Assembly: GCA_930367215.1 (NCBI GenBank)
Contig: OV884059.1
Location: forward strand, 49,942,957 to 50,006,956
Direction: 5' to 3'
Source of the DNA: Pollenia angustigena
Lineage: Eukaryota > Arthropoda > Insecta > Diptera > Polleniidae
Length of the DNA stretch: 64,000 nucleotides
The notes under the pieces were generated by a model. It saw only the letters and a program-made list of their open reading frames with translations, did not search any database and was not told the DNA's origin. This document shows, one piece after another, positions 32,972 to 46,095 of the stretch; position 1 is the first letter of the stretch, and every line of letters begins with the position of its first letter. Position numbers and translations under genes: made by a program.

Positions 32972-35900
32972 CTATTCACCAAAATAGAAGCCCAATGGAG
33001 GCCTAACCGCTTCCACATAGTCAGGATCCTCCATCTCTGAGCCCTGTCTTGCCAACTCATCAGCAATCTCATTGCCGCCTATGTCGCAATGACCCGGCAC
33101 CCAGCACAACCTTAGCAAATACTCCCCTAAGGCTCCCCTCAGAGCCCTCCTACAATCATCAACCAGCCTGGAGTTCACATAAGAGCCCCTTACGGCCATA
33201 AGATCCGCCTGGCTGTCCACATATATAGTGACCTCCGAGCCCCTATCAATGTTGTCCCTCATCAGTTCCACGGCCCTCCAGACCCCCAGAACCTCCGCCT
33301 GAAAAACACTGCAGTCGTCAGAAAGCCTATATGACCTTCTTATGTGCAGATCCTCAATGTAGACCCCTGCACCCGTGCCCCTCATCTTCGAGCCATCAGT
33401 GAAAATGGCAAATCCACCAAATAATCTGCTCCTGCCCGACCAGCTCTCCCTAGAGCTAACATAATCAGTGGATCCCGACGGTCCCAGGCAATAGCCACCA
33501 GCCTCAATCTCTCCCAGGATCCGTGAGTGACCCTGAGTGTAATTCCTCGTTAGTCCTAACTCCCTCAGTCTAAGAATGCTCCTGGCCGCCATTCCCATCA
33601 CATACTGCTCAATAGGCAGAAGATGTAGAATGACATCCAGGGCAGCCTGAGGAGTACTTCTCATGGCACCTGTCATGCCAATTGAAGCACACCTCTGAGC
33701 CTGAGAAAGAAGGTTCCTACGACTTGCCAATCTCAATGACTCCCACCAAACACAACATCCATACGTAAGAATGGGTCTAACCACCGAAGTGTACAGCCAT
33801 CCCACCACTGACGGCCGGAGTCCCCAGCTCCTACCTATCGATGATCTGCAAGCATAGTAGGCATTGAGACCCCTTTTGAGTCTCTCCTGAGTATTCCTAC
33901 CGCATGACAGCTTGCTGTCCAGAAAAACCCCCAGATACTTAGCACTATCAGATAGTCCAAGCTCCACTCCTCCCAGTACCGGCAGTCTAAACTCCTCCAC
34001 CTTGTACCTCCTAGTGAAAAGAACCAACTCCGTCTTCTCCGGATTAACTCCCAGTCCCTTGTCACTTGCCCATGCCGCCAGTTCGCCCAGCGCCCCTTGC
34101 ATGATGTCGCTAATTGTCGGCAGAAACTTGCCCGACACCAATATCACCCATTCTGTCAAAACGTCTCAGAACAACATTGACGGCCAAGAGCCACAATAAG
34201 GGAGAGAGAACTCCCCCCTGTGAGGTCCCTCTAGTAACCGATTTCCTTAAGCGTTCGTTTCCCCAGTCCGAGTGAGTAACCCTGCTGCTAAGCATCATAG
34301 TTATCCATTCGACCAAGAACAACGGAACCCTCAGGTCAACCAGTGCCTGCCTTATGGCCTCTATCCTCAAATTGTTAAAGGCGCCCTCTATGTCAAGGAA
34401 TGCCGCCAGGGTGTATTCCCTGGTTCGCAAACCCCGCTCCTCATAACCAACCACATCATGCAACGCACTCTCAACAGATCTACCTTTAAGGTAGGTGTGT
34501 TGAGCGCCGCTGACGATGCCGGCGTCAATCTTCGTCCTCAGATGTAGATCAATCAGTCTTTCCAACGTCTTCAAGAGAAAAGACGACAAGCTGATTGGTC
34601 TAAAATCCTTGGGTTAAGAGTGACCGGTTCTACCCGATTTGGGAATAAAAACTACCCTAACCTCCCTCCACCTCCTAGGAATGTACCCGTTCAGCACACA
34701 TACCCTAAACAGTTCCACCAACAACAGGAGTGATGATTTCCCGATATTCTGTAACATCGCCGGAAATATACCATCTGGCCCCGCTGATTTGTAGGACCCA
34801 AAGGTATTTACCGCCCATGTTACCTTATCCAAGGTAATCATATCCCCCACCGTCTACCTTTCCTCGCCGCCTGAGCCCGAACCAGAGAAGGGGTCACCAC
34901 ATACAGCCTGTTCCCCCGACCCAGGATCCACACACCCCGGAAAGTGAGTCTCCATAAGCAGACAGAGAGATTTAGAGCCAGATTCCGTCCATGAGCCGTC
35001 CGATCTCTGAATTAATCCAGGGACTACAGGGTCCTTAGATAAAATTCTTCTGAATCTAGACATCTCATTCACGGATTCAACTGACTCGCTAAACTTAATC
35101 CACGAGTCCCTTTTCGCCCTTCTAATATCTCCCTTATACCTCCCGTAACTCAACCTGAAGTTACTCCAATCCTCATCCCTGCGCGTATACTTCGCCCTAT
35201 TGAACAGCCCTCTGACGGTGGACCTTTGAGTTTTCAGCTCGTCTGTCCACCATCTTGGCTGTGTACGCCTGCCCGGAAAATTTAACGGACAGGATCGCTC
35301 ATAGCTACTGGTCAATACCCCCGAAGGTGTTTACCAGTTGCTCCACACCGGGCGGAGTCGACCTCCAGTTCCGTTTAACCCTAAGGTTCCGTTGCACTAG
35401 TCCCGAAAACGAATCCCAATCCGTCCTTCTCGGATTCCTATATGGACACCTTTTCGACCTCTCAAACATTAGACTAAAGGACAGACGACTATGGTCAGAG
35501 AAGGAAAAATCCAAAGCCACCCTCCAGTCCTCTACTAATTCCCTACAGTTCGTCAACGTTATATCTATCACTGCCCCTCTATCCCTAGTCCTGAACGTTG
35601 GCGTATCCCCCCTGTTACAGATAAAAAGATTGCTGGCAATAATAAAATCAAACATAGACTCACCTCTTTTGTTGATGTCGGCACTACCCCATTGGGAATG
35701 GTGTGCATTGGCGTCACATCCTAGTACCAGCATCGAGCCGCTTCTGCCCGAGTGCTCCACCAACTCTCGCACTTTTTCACCAGGTGGATCGGCAGCTTCA
35801 TATGGCAAGTATGCCGATGCTAGTGCCAGGACCGTTTTGTCCTTGGCTTCCCCTGTCACAACCGTGAGGTCTCCATTACTGACAGAAAGAGAAATCATAA

Positions 35901-36051
35901 ATTTATCTTCAGTTCTCGCCAGTAAACAAGTTCGTACCTTCTCATCAGAGCGGGATACGAACAAGGTATACCCCGTGATCTTTAATCCAACTACCCGGTG
36001 CAAGTTTATCTGCACCACTCTCAGCCTCTTTCCTAAAAATGATGAGCCCAT
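32972..36051 (-). pseudogene. LOA element ORF2 (D2)
   Basis: Same domain order as D1: endonuclease (36051-35305), linker (35315-34854), reverse transcriptase (34850-34110), RNase H (34159-32972). It shares the endonuclease deletion and the lost YADD box. Differences: the RRWREV Trp is intact, but a 1-bp loss near 34614 shifts the frame at GHS-KPKDF; 42 bp are missing near 33457 (YVSSRESW instead of YVSTRLDF and on to SRESW). Different disabling changes in the two copies indicate decay without selection. Confidence 0.8.
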
Positions 36052-37699
36052 TTTTAGGAAACCTAAATCTGATAGACCCTAACCCGAATATAGCAACCCC
36101 TCCCATTGATTTCAGTTTTCTCAGAGATTCCCGGTCTACTGCGAACTTGAAATCTCTTCCTTGGTTCTCCTTACAACCCAGTGAAGCTATCATCTTCCAC
36201 ATTCCTGTAAAGAGCCCATTGTTCTGATTAGCCAGTAACCCCAGTATGACCTCCACTGGTTTTATAGGTTGAGGAATCCATACAGTGACCACCGGCCTTA
36301 ATGGCAACTCAGACGCGAGTATGACGTCCAATCTGGCATTAGGATAAGCGCTGCCACACCTGCCGATTGCAGCCTTTAAAAACTCAAAGGTTTTTAAATT
36401 GCCGCAGCTGACAGTTTTGACACCTCTTATCCAGTCAGCCCCTTTGAACGATGCTCCGTCCGGCCTTCCTTTGACGCTAGCACCTGCCATTTCTCGACAG
36501 TGATCCTTCCATCGGGATCCATACGATCAATGGCAGCTGCTAGAATACCGTCCTTACCTGACGACTCCCTTAGCTTCTTTGACGTAGAGGGTTGTTCCTC
36601 TCTGGAGCCAATCGTCTTAGTGATCTCCTTTCGGGGATCCTTCCTTTTGGCCGCTGCGGATTTCTGGTCATCACCAGACCTAACTCTCTTAAATACCCCC
36701 TTATTGGGGGCCTAAGCAGAGCTCTGTCGGTGATCACCCGATTTCCCTGCAGATGTTGGCTGGTATTTCTCAGTTATCCCCATTGTGACCTTCCTTTGGG
36801 GGGACTGTCGGAGATTATCAAGATTTTACCAGTCCTCATCGCGCAGCTAGTATAGGGTGGTACATCATCAGGCTTGGTTCCCTTATCCGTGACCATACTG
36901 TCACGGTTTAGAGAACCAGGTGTTGATTCTGTACCCCCTTTCTTACTTCCCGTTCCATTATTAGAGGATTCATCAGCAGGGGTTACTGAGGGTACGTTGT
37001 CTATACTGACAACATTTGAGCCCTCAGCAGCCCTTGCTGTGTATCCCGCAGGATAGGGAATGCCTAGGATATCACCGACAGATCCGTGGATTCGTTCGAA
37101 TCTGGCAACGTTCTTTCGGTGCTTCCTCAGCAGGTGCGTATTCCACCCATCGTGTAGTGAGGAGTCTTTCTTAGCTATCTTTTCTACAAAGGTTAAGGAG
37201 GCCCTTACACCACTCTTGGCTTTTTAAAGACTCGTTCGACTTTCTGATGTGGCCTGTTCTGTCGCATCCTGCCGAACAATGGGTTTTGATCCACCCACTA
37301 CTCCGCTCCCTATCTCGAGTGTGACCTCAGGAGCCGATGGTCCGGCCCTATGGTCCTGATCATGAGCTGAAATCATTGTAATTTCATGCTCATCATCAGA
37401 TCCCAGAGCTAGACCATCGAGTCTTTCCGATATCGTGTCTCTGTCAGTTCTGTCAATAACTGACCTTCTTGCTCAAGAATATCTCTGTAGATACTCAGCC
37501 AATCGGCGTCTGGATCTGACACCGAAACTGCCGAGTTGTCAGAGATATTCCCTGCTTCGACTCTTAGAGTCGCGTCCTTGGTTTTTCCATTAAATTTGTC
37601 CAGTTTTTTGGTCCCACGAGTAAACCGTAAAGAAAAGGACCGTCTCGCGCAGTGACGGCTTGCACGGACTAGGCTAAAATTACAACTGACCCTTACCAT
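35945..37699 (-). pseudogene. LOA element ORF1 (D2)
   Basis: The N-terminal frame is longer than in D1: it reads SDPDADWLSIYRDILEQEGQ and LLTELTETRYRKDS, because D2 keeps bases deleted in D1 near 18631. The DUF4780-like C-terminal domain (36490-35945) matches D1 apart from a few substitutions. A stop from TTTAAAG near 37225 replaces a Phe-Ser segment only in D2, so the middle frame seen in D1 is not open here. Confidence 0.7.
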
Positions 37700-38016
37700 C
37701 GGCGCCAGAGGGAAGCTGTTCGCGACCAGTTTCTTTAACCACTAACCAGCCATTCAGGTCCTCGGCACTGCTATCAACCACCTTGACCTTAAAAGTGGGG
37801 GAAATGGGAAATAAAGGGGGGTAGATAGGATCATAGGTAATGGGATGGGTGATGGGAGGATGGATAACCCTTAGTCGTGCTGGCCTTAAAGCATATACCT
37901 TCCAACTTGTCCCGGCTAGAATTTGCCGACTCAAGTTACAAGACATTCACTACAGCCAGCATTTAAGCCACCACATCGCGGCAAGATAGTTATCCGGGTG
38001 GTGGTATTAGGTTGTA

Positions 38017-38564
38017 AAAAGAATTCAAATATTGTCAACTGCTCAATTTTTCCAAAAAATAAGCAAAGTTTCTGAGAAATACAGGTTCCAAATTTAATTA
38101 ATTTAAATATTAACTGATTGTGTCTATCCATAACTCAACATTTTTCGATAATTGTATTATTATTAATTGCTCTAAAGTCTGCATAGCAATTTATGTATGT
38201 TAACTTTAAATGGTCTGTTGAAAAATTAATGAAAAGCATTAAGTATACTTCCTCGCGTAATGCTGACCATAGTGTTTACATCGCCCTTTCATGAAAATGC
38301 TTGTTTTCAAGTATAAGTTTCAATACCTTACCTGATTCCCAAAAATTTAATCGAACATAAATGACCTTTAGAAAAGGTCAATAATTAATTTTTAATAAAT
38401 TTAAACGAATGTTTAAAACAACAACTTGTCACCATTACTCACAACAAATCTCGATTAGAGGAAACTTAACAGAACTTCCAATATGTATACCTATCAACGC
38501 GAACAACTACACATCAAGAAATGTCAACAGCAACATTTCCACCAACAACATCACCAAAGACTTA
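38017..38564. other. AT-rich spacer, no gene (D2)
   Basis: Counterpart of 19155-19702; nothing supported. Confidence 0.5.
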
Positions 38565-40615
38565 AGGCTCGGTTAGGCGAACGTTGCTGTACCGTATCTG
38601 TACTGTATCCATCAGCTGTTCGCTTTTTGTTATATGAAAACCAATACAAAAGCTTACCGAAATGCAATGTACCGTAGTTGCAACGTACCAATCTGTATAA
38701 AATAGAATTCCATGCCGTTGTTACGTGACATTTGTAAGACAGTGATAGGCGGCTTGTATGTTACATTGAATGCGGGTAATTTTGCTCTTTTTTCAGAATA
38801 TCTATGGAATTGCGACAAAACTACTTACAATACAACATATTTCCAAATATGTTTAAAATAAACAAATGCATATAGGTACTAGTGCTGGGAAACTATCGAT
38901 AGACTATCGATATTATCGATAGTCTGAAAATATCGAAAATATCGATAGGAAAAATATAAATATCGATATTTTTAGTATTTAAAATCCAGATATAAAGACA
39001 TCTAACAGCAGCTATACACACACAGTTTTTTGCCGCAAATTTTTACTCGCTATTATTAATTCGCGCTGAATTACAGCAATGAATATAAACAACAAGAATG
39101 GCAAGTGGTATGGATTACTTAGCAGTTCTTTTTACTGCTAATTTAAGGCCTTTAAGTCGAAATTTGTACATGTTTATATAGGGGCTGAAATGTCAAATGT
39201 TTTTGTAATGTTGTTAAAAAAAATGCAAATCCAATTGCAATTGCAAGCATAGGATATAACAATGAACGACCATTAGAGGATAAGTCCGCTAGATTGATTT
39301 CCTTTTTGGGTTTAGAATTAAGAAAATTTTTTAAAGTTGCAATGGAATATCTTATAGTCCCTGTTACATCGGGTCCTTATGAAAGGTATTTATCAATTTT
39401 TAAAAAACTGTCATCTAAAATAACGTGCCTATATACATTAGGGACACAACTTTTTTACAATTTTTGAAAATATCAAAATGGCGTATCCATATCATGTAGT
39501 GCATAAAAAACAATAAGAACTGTATCTTTAGATTTTCGATATCGTTAAAAAGGGTTCCGCGTCAAATGCAATTAAGTTTGGGATCAGTAATAATGCATTT
39601 AAACCTTTACCATAAACAGTTTATAAGTTGTTTATGGTGATAAACAATTCTTGCAATATGCGAATTTATATGTGGCCCTTGGTTTTCAGACCATTGTTAC
39701 AATAAAAATGACTTCGAAGCCTTAAACAAGTCATTATCGGGCTTTACTAATGCTCAGAAATGCTTTCTAAGACATTGTGTGAAAGATTAATCAAGAATTC
39801 CAAAAACACAACGCAGCAACATTTGTGCGGGACGCGCCATCAAAGTCGTACAAGATATTTTCCCCCAATGCAAATCAACAAAAACTCTTAATCTTAAGTT
39901 AATTTCACTAAACAAAGATAGTTTTTAGATTGTGATTTGTTTACAATCATATAATTACATTAAGAAATGTAAATAATTATAAAAAAAAATCTTAAAGGGC
40001 TTTTAGAAATCAGGTTGTACCCCTAATATATGTACATATGTACGTCTCATACATTCAATAAAGGGATGAAAACAACGGACTGTAGCCTTATAAAAAATAA
40101 TTAAAATTTTCCTGCACAAGTACAAACATTCAGTCGATAGCAATATCGATATATCGATTGTGAAATCTGAACTATCGATAAATATCGATAGTGGAAAATA
40201 TCGATAGTATCCCAGCACTAATAGGTACACATACAATGAAAAAGGGAAACATATAAAAGATTTTAAATGGTATCAAAACCATTTTTTGTGTATGCACATT
40301 TACAATATATGTATGTATGCTTTAAATTTATATATGCTAAAATACAAATTTATTTATTGTAAATCTATAGTATAAATATTAAATTATTAACATTTTTTAC
40401 ATACACAAAATACTGTACCTATTAATACCATTTAAATCACGAGGTACCTTTTCTGCACAACGGTCACCATTGAACATGTTTGATTCCCGTCACTGTGTGT
40501 TTTGTATGTATGGGAAAACATATGACACGTTTTTAAACGTTCTATAAGTGCACCAACGTGCTTACAGTACGGTGCGGTACATAACGGGTACAGCAACGTT
40601 CGCCTAACTGAGCCT
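38565..40615. mobile_element. PIF/Harbinger-like MITE carrying a nested hAT element (D2)
   Basis: Counterpart of 19703-21764; TTA flanks at 38562-38564 and 40616-40618, same TIRs. Confidence 0.8.
38880..40220. mobile_element. Decayed hAT element with 8-bp duplication (D2)
   Basis: Counterpart of 20032-21369, flanked by ATAGGTAC (38872-38879, 40221-40228). A 41-bp subterminal segment (38904-38944) is in the opposite orientation to D1. The transposase tail (about 39190-39466) is broken by a 1-bp deletion and a Met-to-Arg change. Confidence 0.88.
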
Positions 40616-40646
40616 TTACAGGCTTTAAACATTGTTTTTATCAATA

Positions 40647-41023
40647 CCCTGCAAATAATAGGATCAGTCCAAACACGCGTGTAAAGAAAGAGTAGTTCAC
40701 AAGGGACCAGGACTAGTCCAAAAGTAACCCAAACGTATGGAAAAAACCTGGTCTATTTAACATTACGATGTCGTAGGAGAGGACCTTATAACCCACCTTT
40801 GGACCACTAAGGAGTAGTTTTAAAACTTTTCCATGGTATACTCAAGAGGATTAGTTTTGAAGTCGTTTAAAAACAAAAGCATGTCGTTAAAAAACGAAGA
40901 CATGTCGTCTCACTACAAACACTTTTTAACAAAGTAATGGTCCATGCTTGCATTACATCGTCCAGTCCATGGAGTAGTCCATTTTATCAAAATGGATCAG
41001 GTGGTCCAATTTTATTTGCAGGG
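40647..41023. mobile_element. TA-flanked 377-bp MITE, uninterrupted (D2)
   Basis: The empty-site form of the element at 21796-24020. It holds CCATGGTATACTCAAGAGG, which in D1 is split by a Jockey insertion. Confidence 0.65.
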
Positions 41024-41033
41024 TATATATTAT

Positions 41034-41210
41034 TTGAATCTTTATATATTAAATAAAAACTTACAATAATTAATCAAATTTTATTCTAATACTTTTTTTA
41101 TGTCCTGCGAGTGCCAGACAAAAAATTTCGTCATAACGGCTTCTATTCACATATATAGGTGATTATCGCTCATCTTATTGGGTAAGTGCTGCAGTGTCTC
41201 TTCTTATTAA
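41034..41210 (-). mobile_element. Jockey 3'-end scrap, minus strand (D2)
   Basis: Same as 24031-24207; ends at TTAA (41207-41210), followed by the candidate piggyBac-like terminus CCCGTTTTTCGCCGACCGG. Confidence 0.8.
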
Positions 41211-43313
41211 CCCGTTTTTCGCCGACCGGTGATTATAATCACCAGCACTGCCAGACGTCGTAACTAACTGCTTAAGAAAAAACTTTTTATTTTGCATGAC
41301 TTTTTAAGTTACTCTTAAAGGTCCCTATATCTATTTATACTATATATACTGGGTTGAGTTTTTTGAATGCGTAATTTTTTTGCAAATTTTAAAAAAAAAG
41401 TAAAAGGTCATTAAAACAACTTGAAGATTTAAATGCTATGATAATACGATTTCCAACAATTTCGTACCTATGTATGATTGAATTTTATTAAGCTTTCTAA
41501 TTGTCTTGAATTTTTTACAAAAAATATTCATTTATAATGAGTTACTGAGTATTTAATATTGTGGTGATTATAATGACCAGAGAAACCAGAAAAATGCTTT
41601 AAAAAACACATTTTTTGTGCATTAAATATGCAGTTAAAACTTGAAAATATGCTCTGAAAATTGTTAAAAATATGACCCAAAAATTTAAAAAAATTGCTAA
41701 TTTTATAACAAAATATTCAACAATTTAATAATAGTTTCATTTAATTAAAACAATCCTTAAACTAAAATCGGTAAAGCCGAAACACTTTAGTATTTACAGA
41801 CGAATTTTCGAGATTGTGCCCTATTTCGAAACGATGCACAGAGGGGCGAAACCCATCAAAGATGGCGATTAATTCAAAAGATGAACCTTAACTTCCACAA
41901 CCATATTTGATACCATATTAAAGTAGATAAAATTCTACATCACTAACTACAAAAATAAAAGTTCTAAGTTGTATACTTTATTTGCAGTGAGCGTTCAAAG
42001 TTCAATCATTTTTGTTATTTTTGAGCGCATTGATTAAAAGAGAAAATTTCATTAAAACTTCTATAAGTAAAACTTTTGTAATGGAACCATCAATTTTAGG
42101 TATATAAGCATATTAAACACAATTTTTTGTTTAGATAAATATTTTAGAAATAATAAAAAAAAAACAAATCAAATTGCTCTAAAAATGTGGTATGCGGATG
42201 AGTGCAGGAAAAAATGCTTTTATGCTCTTAAAATATGAGATTTTAGCTAGTAAGCCCCAAAATGCCTATTTGCGCATTTGTGCGATTTTTGAGCTAAGAA
42301 GGTTTTGTGAGAGAACTCCAGTTGCTAAAAATCAATGTGAAAAAAACCAACAAAAGAACAAGTTGTTTGCATTATCTTTTGTTTTTATTGTAGCTAATGA
42401 GGGATGTTTATTAAACGTGGGTGCCTGAGTAACTTTAAATCAAGCACACTCAAAAAAAATTGTTTCAGAACGAATAGAATTTTTCACATATAATCATGTT
42501 ATAATAAGATAACAAGTTTGAATTTTACTCACGAACGAGAAATTATTTCGTAAATAGTAAATATATATTTACTTCAAGCTTATTGCATAAATAATTAAGC
42601 TTAGTCTTTATATATTTTACTCATTTAAAATCAGATACATATATAGACTTGCGCACAAATAACTTACAAAGCTTCGTTTAAAAAAAAGAGTTACATAAGA
42701 AAATTCTATTCTACACTGTTTGTGTGGTAAATGTGGTCACTCTTCCATCTCTATTTATATTTATTGTTCACCTCAGACTCTTCAGTATTTATAAATTCGA
42801 TTGTACCATTGAAACTAGTTTGTGAAAAAAAACTATTTGGCAAAATCCTCGACTGTCTTCCACTAGGTTTTGCAGGCCCCTGAAAATTTTATTTTAAAAG
42901 AAACGATGGACAATATTAAGCTCGAAAAAAAGAGTGGAGACTGAAAAAAGGCTCTTGTCGATTCGGTAGTATAAGTTGTAGAGAGATTAGTTAAAGTTAA
43001 TCACGAACTTATTCTAGTGATGATTGAAGGTAAAGTTTGCAACGCTATCACAGAAACAAAGTCCACACAAAAGTGCTATATATAAGACGCCACAAGTTCA
43101 ACAATAAATATATAAAAATATTTTTTTCAATTAAAATTTTACTTGATTTTAAGCTTAATTTTAATCATAAGTCTAATTGAATCAATCAACTCGGTTGTTT
43201 GAATTGAACACTTTTTTGCTTTCTCCTAGTTGCTTTCCTCCCTCATCAACAGTTTGCGAAAAATGTTACAAGTGCACCCAACATCTTTATAAATTTATTG
43301 TCTTTGCCCTTAC
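41211..43313. other. Candidate piggyBac-like end, then AT-rich stretch with no supported gene (D2)
   Basis: Counterpart of 24208-26311. No transposase, RNA gene or host exon recognised. Confidence 0.5.
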
Positions 43314-43321
43314 ATGTACAT

Positions 43322-45158
43322 TAGGGTGTCCCAAAATTTTTTTTGTCAGAGGCTCAAGCCTAATTTGAAAGCTTATAGGGTCCAGTATTTTTGAATTTTT
43401 TTTTAGATTTTTAGAAAGAGGTTTAGAGGTCGCGCAAATCAAGTCTTTGTTAAAAATCGGGATTTTCGGCCTTTTTTCAAACTTGACTCATAATTTTGTC
43501 AATAGCCACGTTCATTTAATTTTTTGACCGAATATTTCTAAAGAAAATATCCCAAACTTTATTTCCATATGCAAAAACTTTAAGTTCCGGCAATATTTTT
43601 GTGCATTAAGATTCCACATATTTAGTATTTTTGTAATTTTTTAACAAATTCTGTTAAAAACGGTTTATTACTTTTCAAATTTATATGAAAGATATTAAAA
43701 CTCGTGACGCGATTTTGAATACCGATAAGTTCTTAACAATTAAGAAAAACAAAAATGTAATTTTGTCCTACAGTTTCCGAGTTACACTATTTTTATAGTT
43801 TGTACCTTAAAAATGGTGATACTTTTTTCGTTATAATTATTGTATATTTCCATCAATTTTTATAGTTAGGTTTTAACTGTCATTAACTTCTGACATTTAT
43901 TGATCTAAATTGTTACACGCTGTCATTTTCACTTTCTATTTTATGTGTGCTCCAGGAGCTATCAATCTGGCTCGGAAAATTATCTATCAATCAACAGTTG
44001 ATGTCTTGCTTGAATTTAGTTCATTTATTTTAAGAATATATATCAAATATTGGTACCTCTACCAGTGCCCTCGATACGATCCTCTCAATGATCTGAGCCT
44101 TTTAAAGGAATTGAATAGTTATAAAATTATTAATAAAGCAGTTGCAAAAGCCTCGCTTAAAACTTTTCTAGGTCATCAGTGGTACTAAACTTCGAATTGA
44201 TAAACGTATCGACACCAAAACTTTGCGTTTAATGACAAAAAAAAAATTGCAGATACTCCATGCAGCGATTATGAAGTAGCAAATGTAACTTTAACAGAAG
44301 AAAACTTTAGAAATAAAGAAATTCAACAATTAATTTTAAATGCCAGTTTAACTTTTTTTGAAGCTTGCAATATTTCAATCGATTTTTTAAAAATAGATCC
44401 AGAGAATTGGAAAGCGAACAAGTCATTTCAAGAATCAAAAAAAAAGTTCAACAATTACTAGTGGTAAATGATGTGGCAGAACAAGGTGTGTCTTTGGGTA
44501 ATACTTATATTAATGTCACAACTTATGAAACTGATTACCAGAATTTTTTGCAAGGTATAGAACTACACCGCAAGAACCTCAAAAAATGATTTTTTACAGA
44601 GCAAAAGAAAAGTTTTTTTTTGTTGATTGGGCAAGATTGGTGAACTGGCAAACAGCTTATAATAACATATACTGGGTATAAAGATAAAAACGGGAATAAC
44701 TCAGGAACGGTACGAATAAATTCTTTATTCATATTAATTATAATTAATTTGTCTTTTAAACTGCATCATTAGTTTTTTTCGTTTCTATTCAAACTTAAAA
44801 AGTTGTAAAGCGTTATAACAAAATTTTTGAAAAAATTACGAAAAATTGTAATTAAGGGTATCTAAATGAGTAAACTCATCACCAAAACTTATAGTTTTTT
44901 CACACAGGAATAAAGTTTGGATACTTTTCTTTAAAACTGTTTCCTCAGGAGTGAAGAAACTCGTGGTATTAACCAAGTTATGAGTAAAGTTAAAAAAATG
45001 CAGAAAACTCCGTTTTTTTATGAAAACTTCATTTGCGCGACCTCTAAACCTCTTCCGAAAATTCTTAAAAAAAATCAAAAATACTTTACACTATAAGCTT
45101 TTAAATTTTAATTGAGCACCTATGAAAATCAGAAAGACAACATTTTTGGGACACCCTA
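43322..45158 (+). mobile_element. hAT1: 1837-bp transposon with 8-bp duplication (D2)
   Basis: Same TIRs and ATGTACAT duplications (43314-43321, 45159-45166) as D1. Near 45070 it has AT-rich sequence where D1 instead has a short local duplication of AAGCTTTTAAATTTTAA. Confidence 0.88.
43910..44589 (+). pseudogene. hAT1 transposase C-terminal remnant (D2)
   Basis: Same three-frame remnant as 26908-27587 (NDLSLLKEL, GHQWY, VVNDVAEQGVSL), with the same frame breaks. It was already dead before duplication. Confidence 0.55.
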
Positions 45159-46095
45159 ATGTACATTAGGGTGGGTCGAAAAAAAAGTTGTGCCAGTCAC
45201 CCCCTGGAATGAAAGATATGTCAATGAAGTTTCTAAAACAGAACAAAATTTTTTTGCCACGTCCCAAAATACAGCACTTTTGGTTTTTTATATGTAGCGT
45301 TGCCATTTAAAGTCCGATCTCATCATATCGTATATCGTTGTTCATGGCTTGACAGTGGCTTCATTTTTGCCTTGGATGACTTTTTAATCCGAGCTAAAAC
45401 TCTGGGCGCCACTTATGCCATCTCGGATACTTCCCCCAAATGTACATTTTTTTAAACGTGCCAAGAAAGTCCTTGTAAAACTAAGTATGTCTAGCTTTTA
45501 TTATACTCACTTTTATGCCACGCATCAAAATTGAGCCCCTTTTTTCCTTTTCAAATACATATTACATTAAACCAGGTAGAAGCCAATACAAACCAAAAAC
45601 ATTTTCATAATTCATGCTCTAGAAAAAAAGGTTTAGTTTGAAAAACTTAAAAAAATGGGTTTTGCCACGCCCTAAATTACAGCCCTTTTTGTTTTATAAT
45701 ACAACATCGTCATTTACAGTCCAATCTCATCGTATAGTATATCATTGTTAACGGCTAGAATATGAATTTATTTTTAGTGCTTTTTTAGTCTAACTTCAAA
45801 TTCTTGATGGTAATTATGATATCTAAGATCATTCCGTTCTATTGTATAATTTTGAAAACGTCTCATGAAAATGTTTCTGAAGCTGAATACATTATTCATT
45901 TTTCCTATGTAAAACTATTTAACAAATATAACACATATTTGAGACTAACGATCTACTTGACGTTTGTCAACTTATTTAAAAGCCAAATTTTCAAATCTTA
46001 CTTCACTTTGGGATTTTAATCTTAAGTTCAAGGTACGGTTGTTAATATTGACTAGTTTGCATATAAAGAATTCAAGCATTAAAAAATAAAACGCA

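Larger units (their letters stand above)
32389..38004 (-). mobile_element. LOA-type LINE with RNase H, complete ends (D2)
   Basis: Second copy of the element at 13498-19142, with the same 12-bp target duplication TATTAGGTTGTA (32377-32388, 38005-38016). Shorter GGTA tail. Inserted before the duplication. Confidence 0.88.

Noticed and set aside
35255..36082. A 275-codon plus-strand frame, longest on that strand in the LOA region
   Set aside because: It is the antisense shadow of the LOA endonuclease frame (36051-35305), whose motifs are clear.
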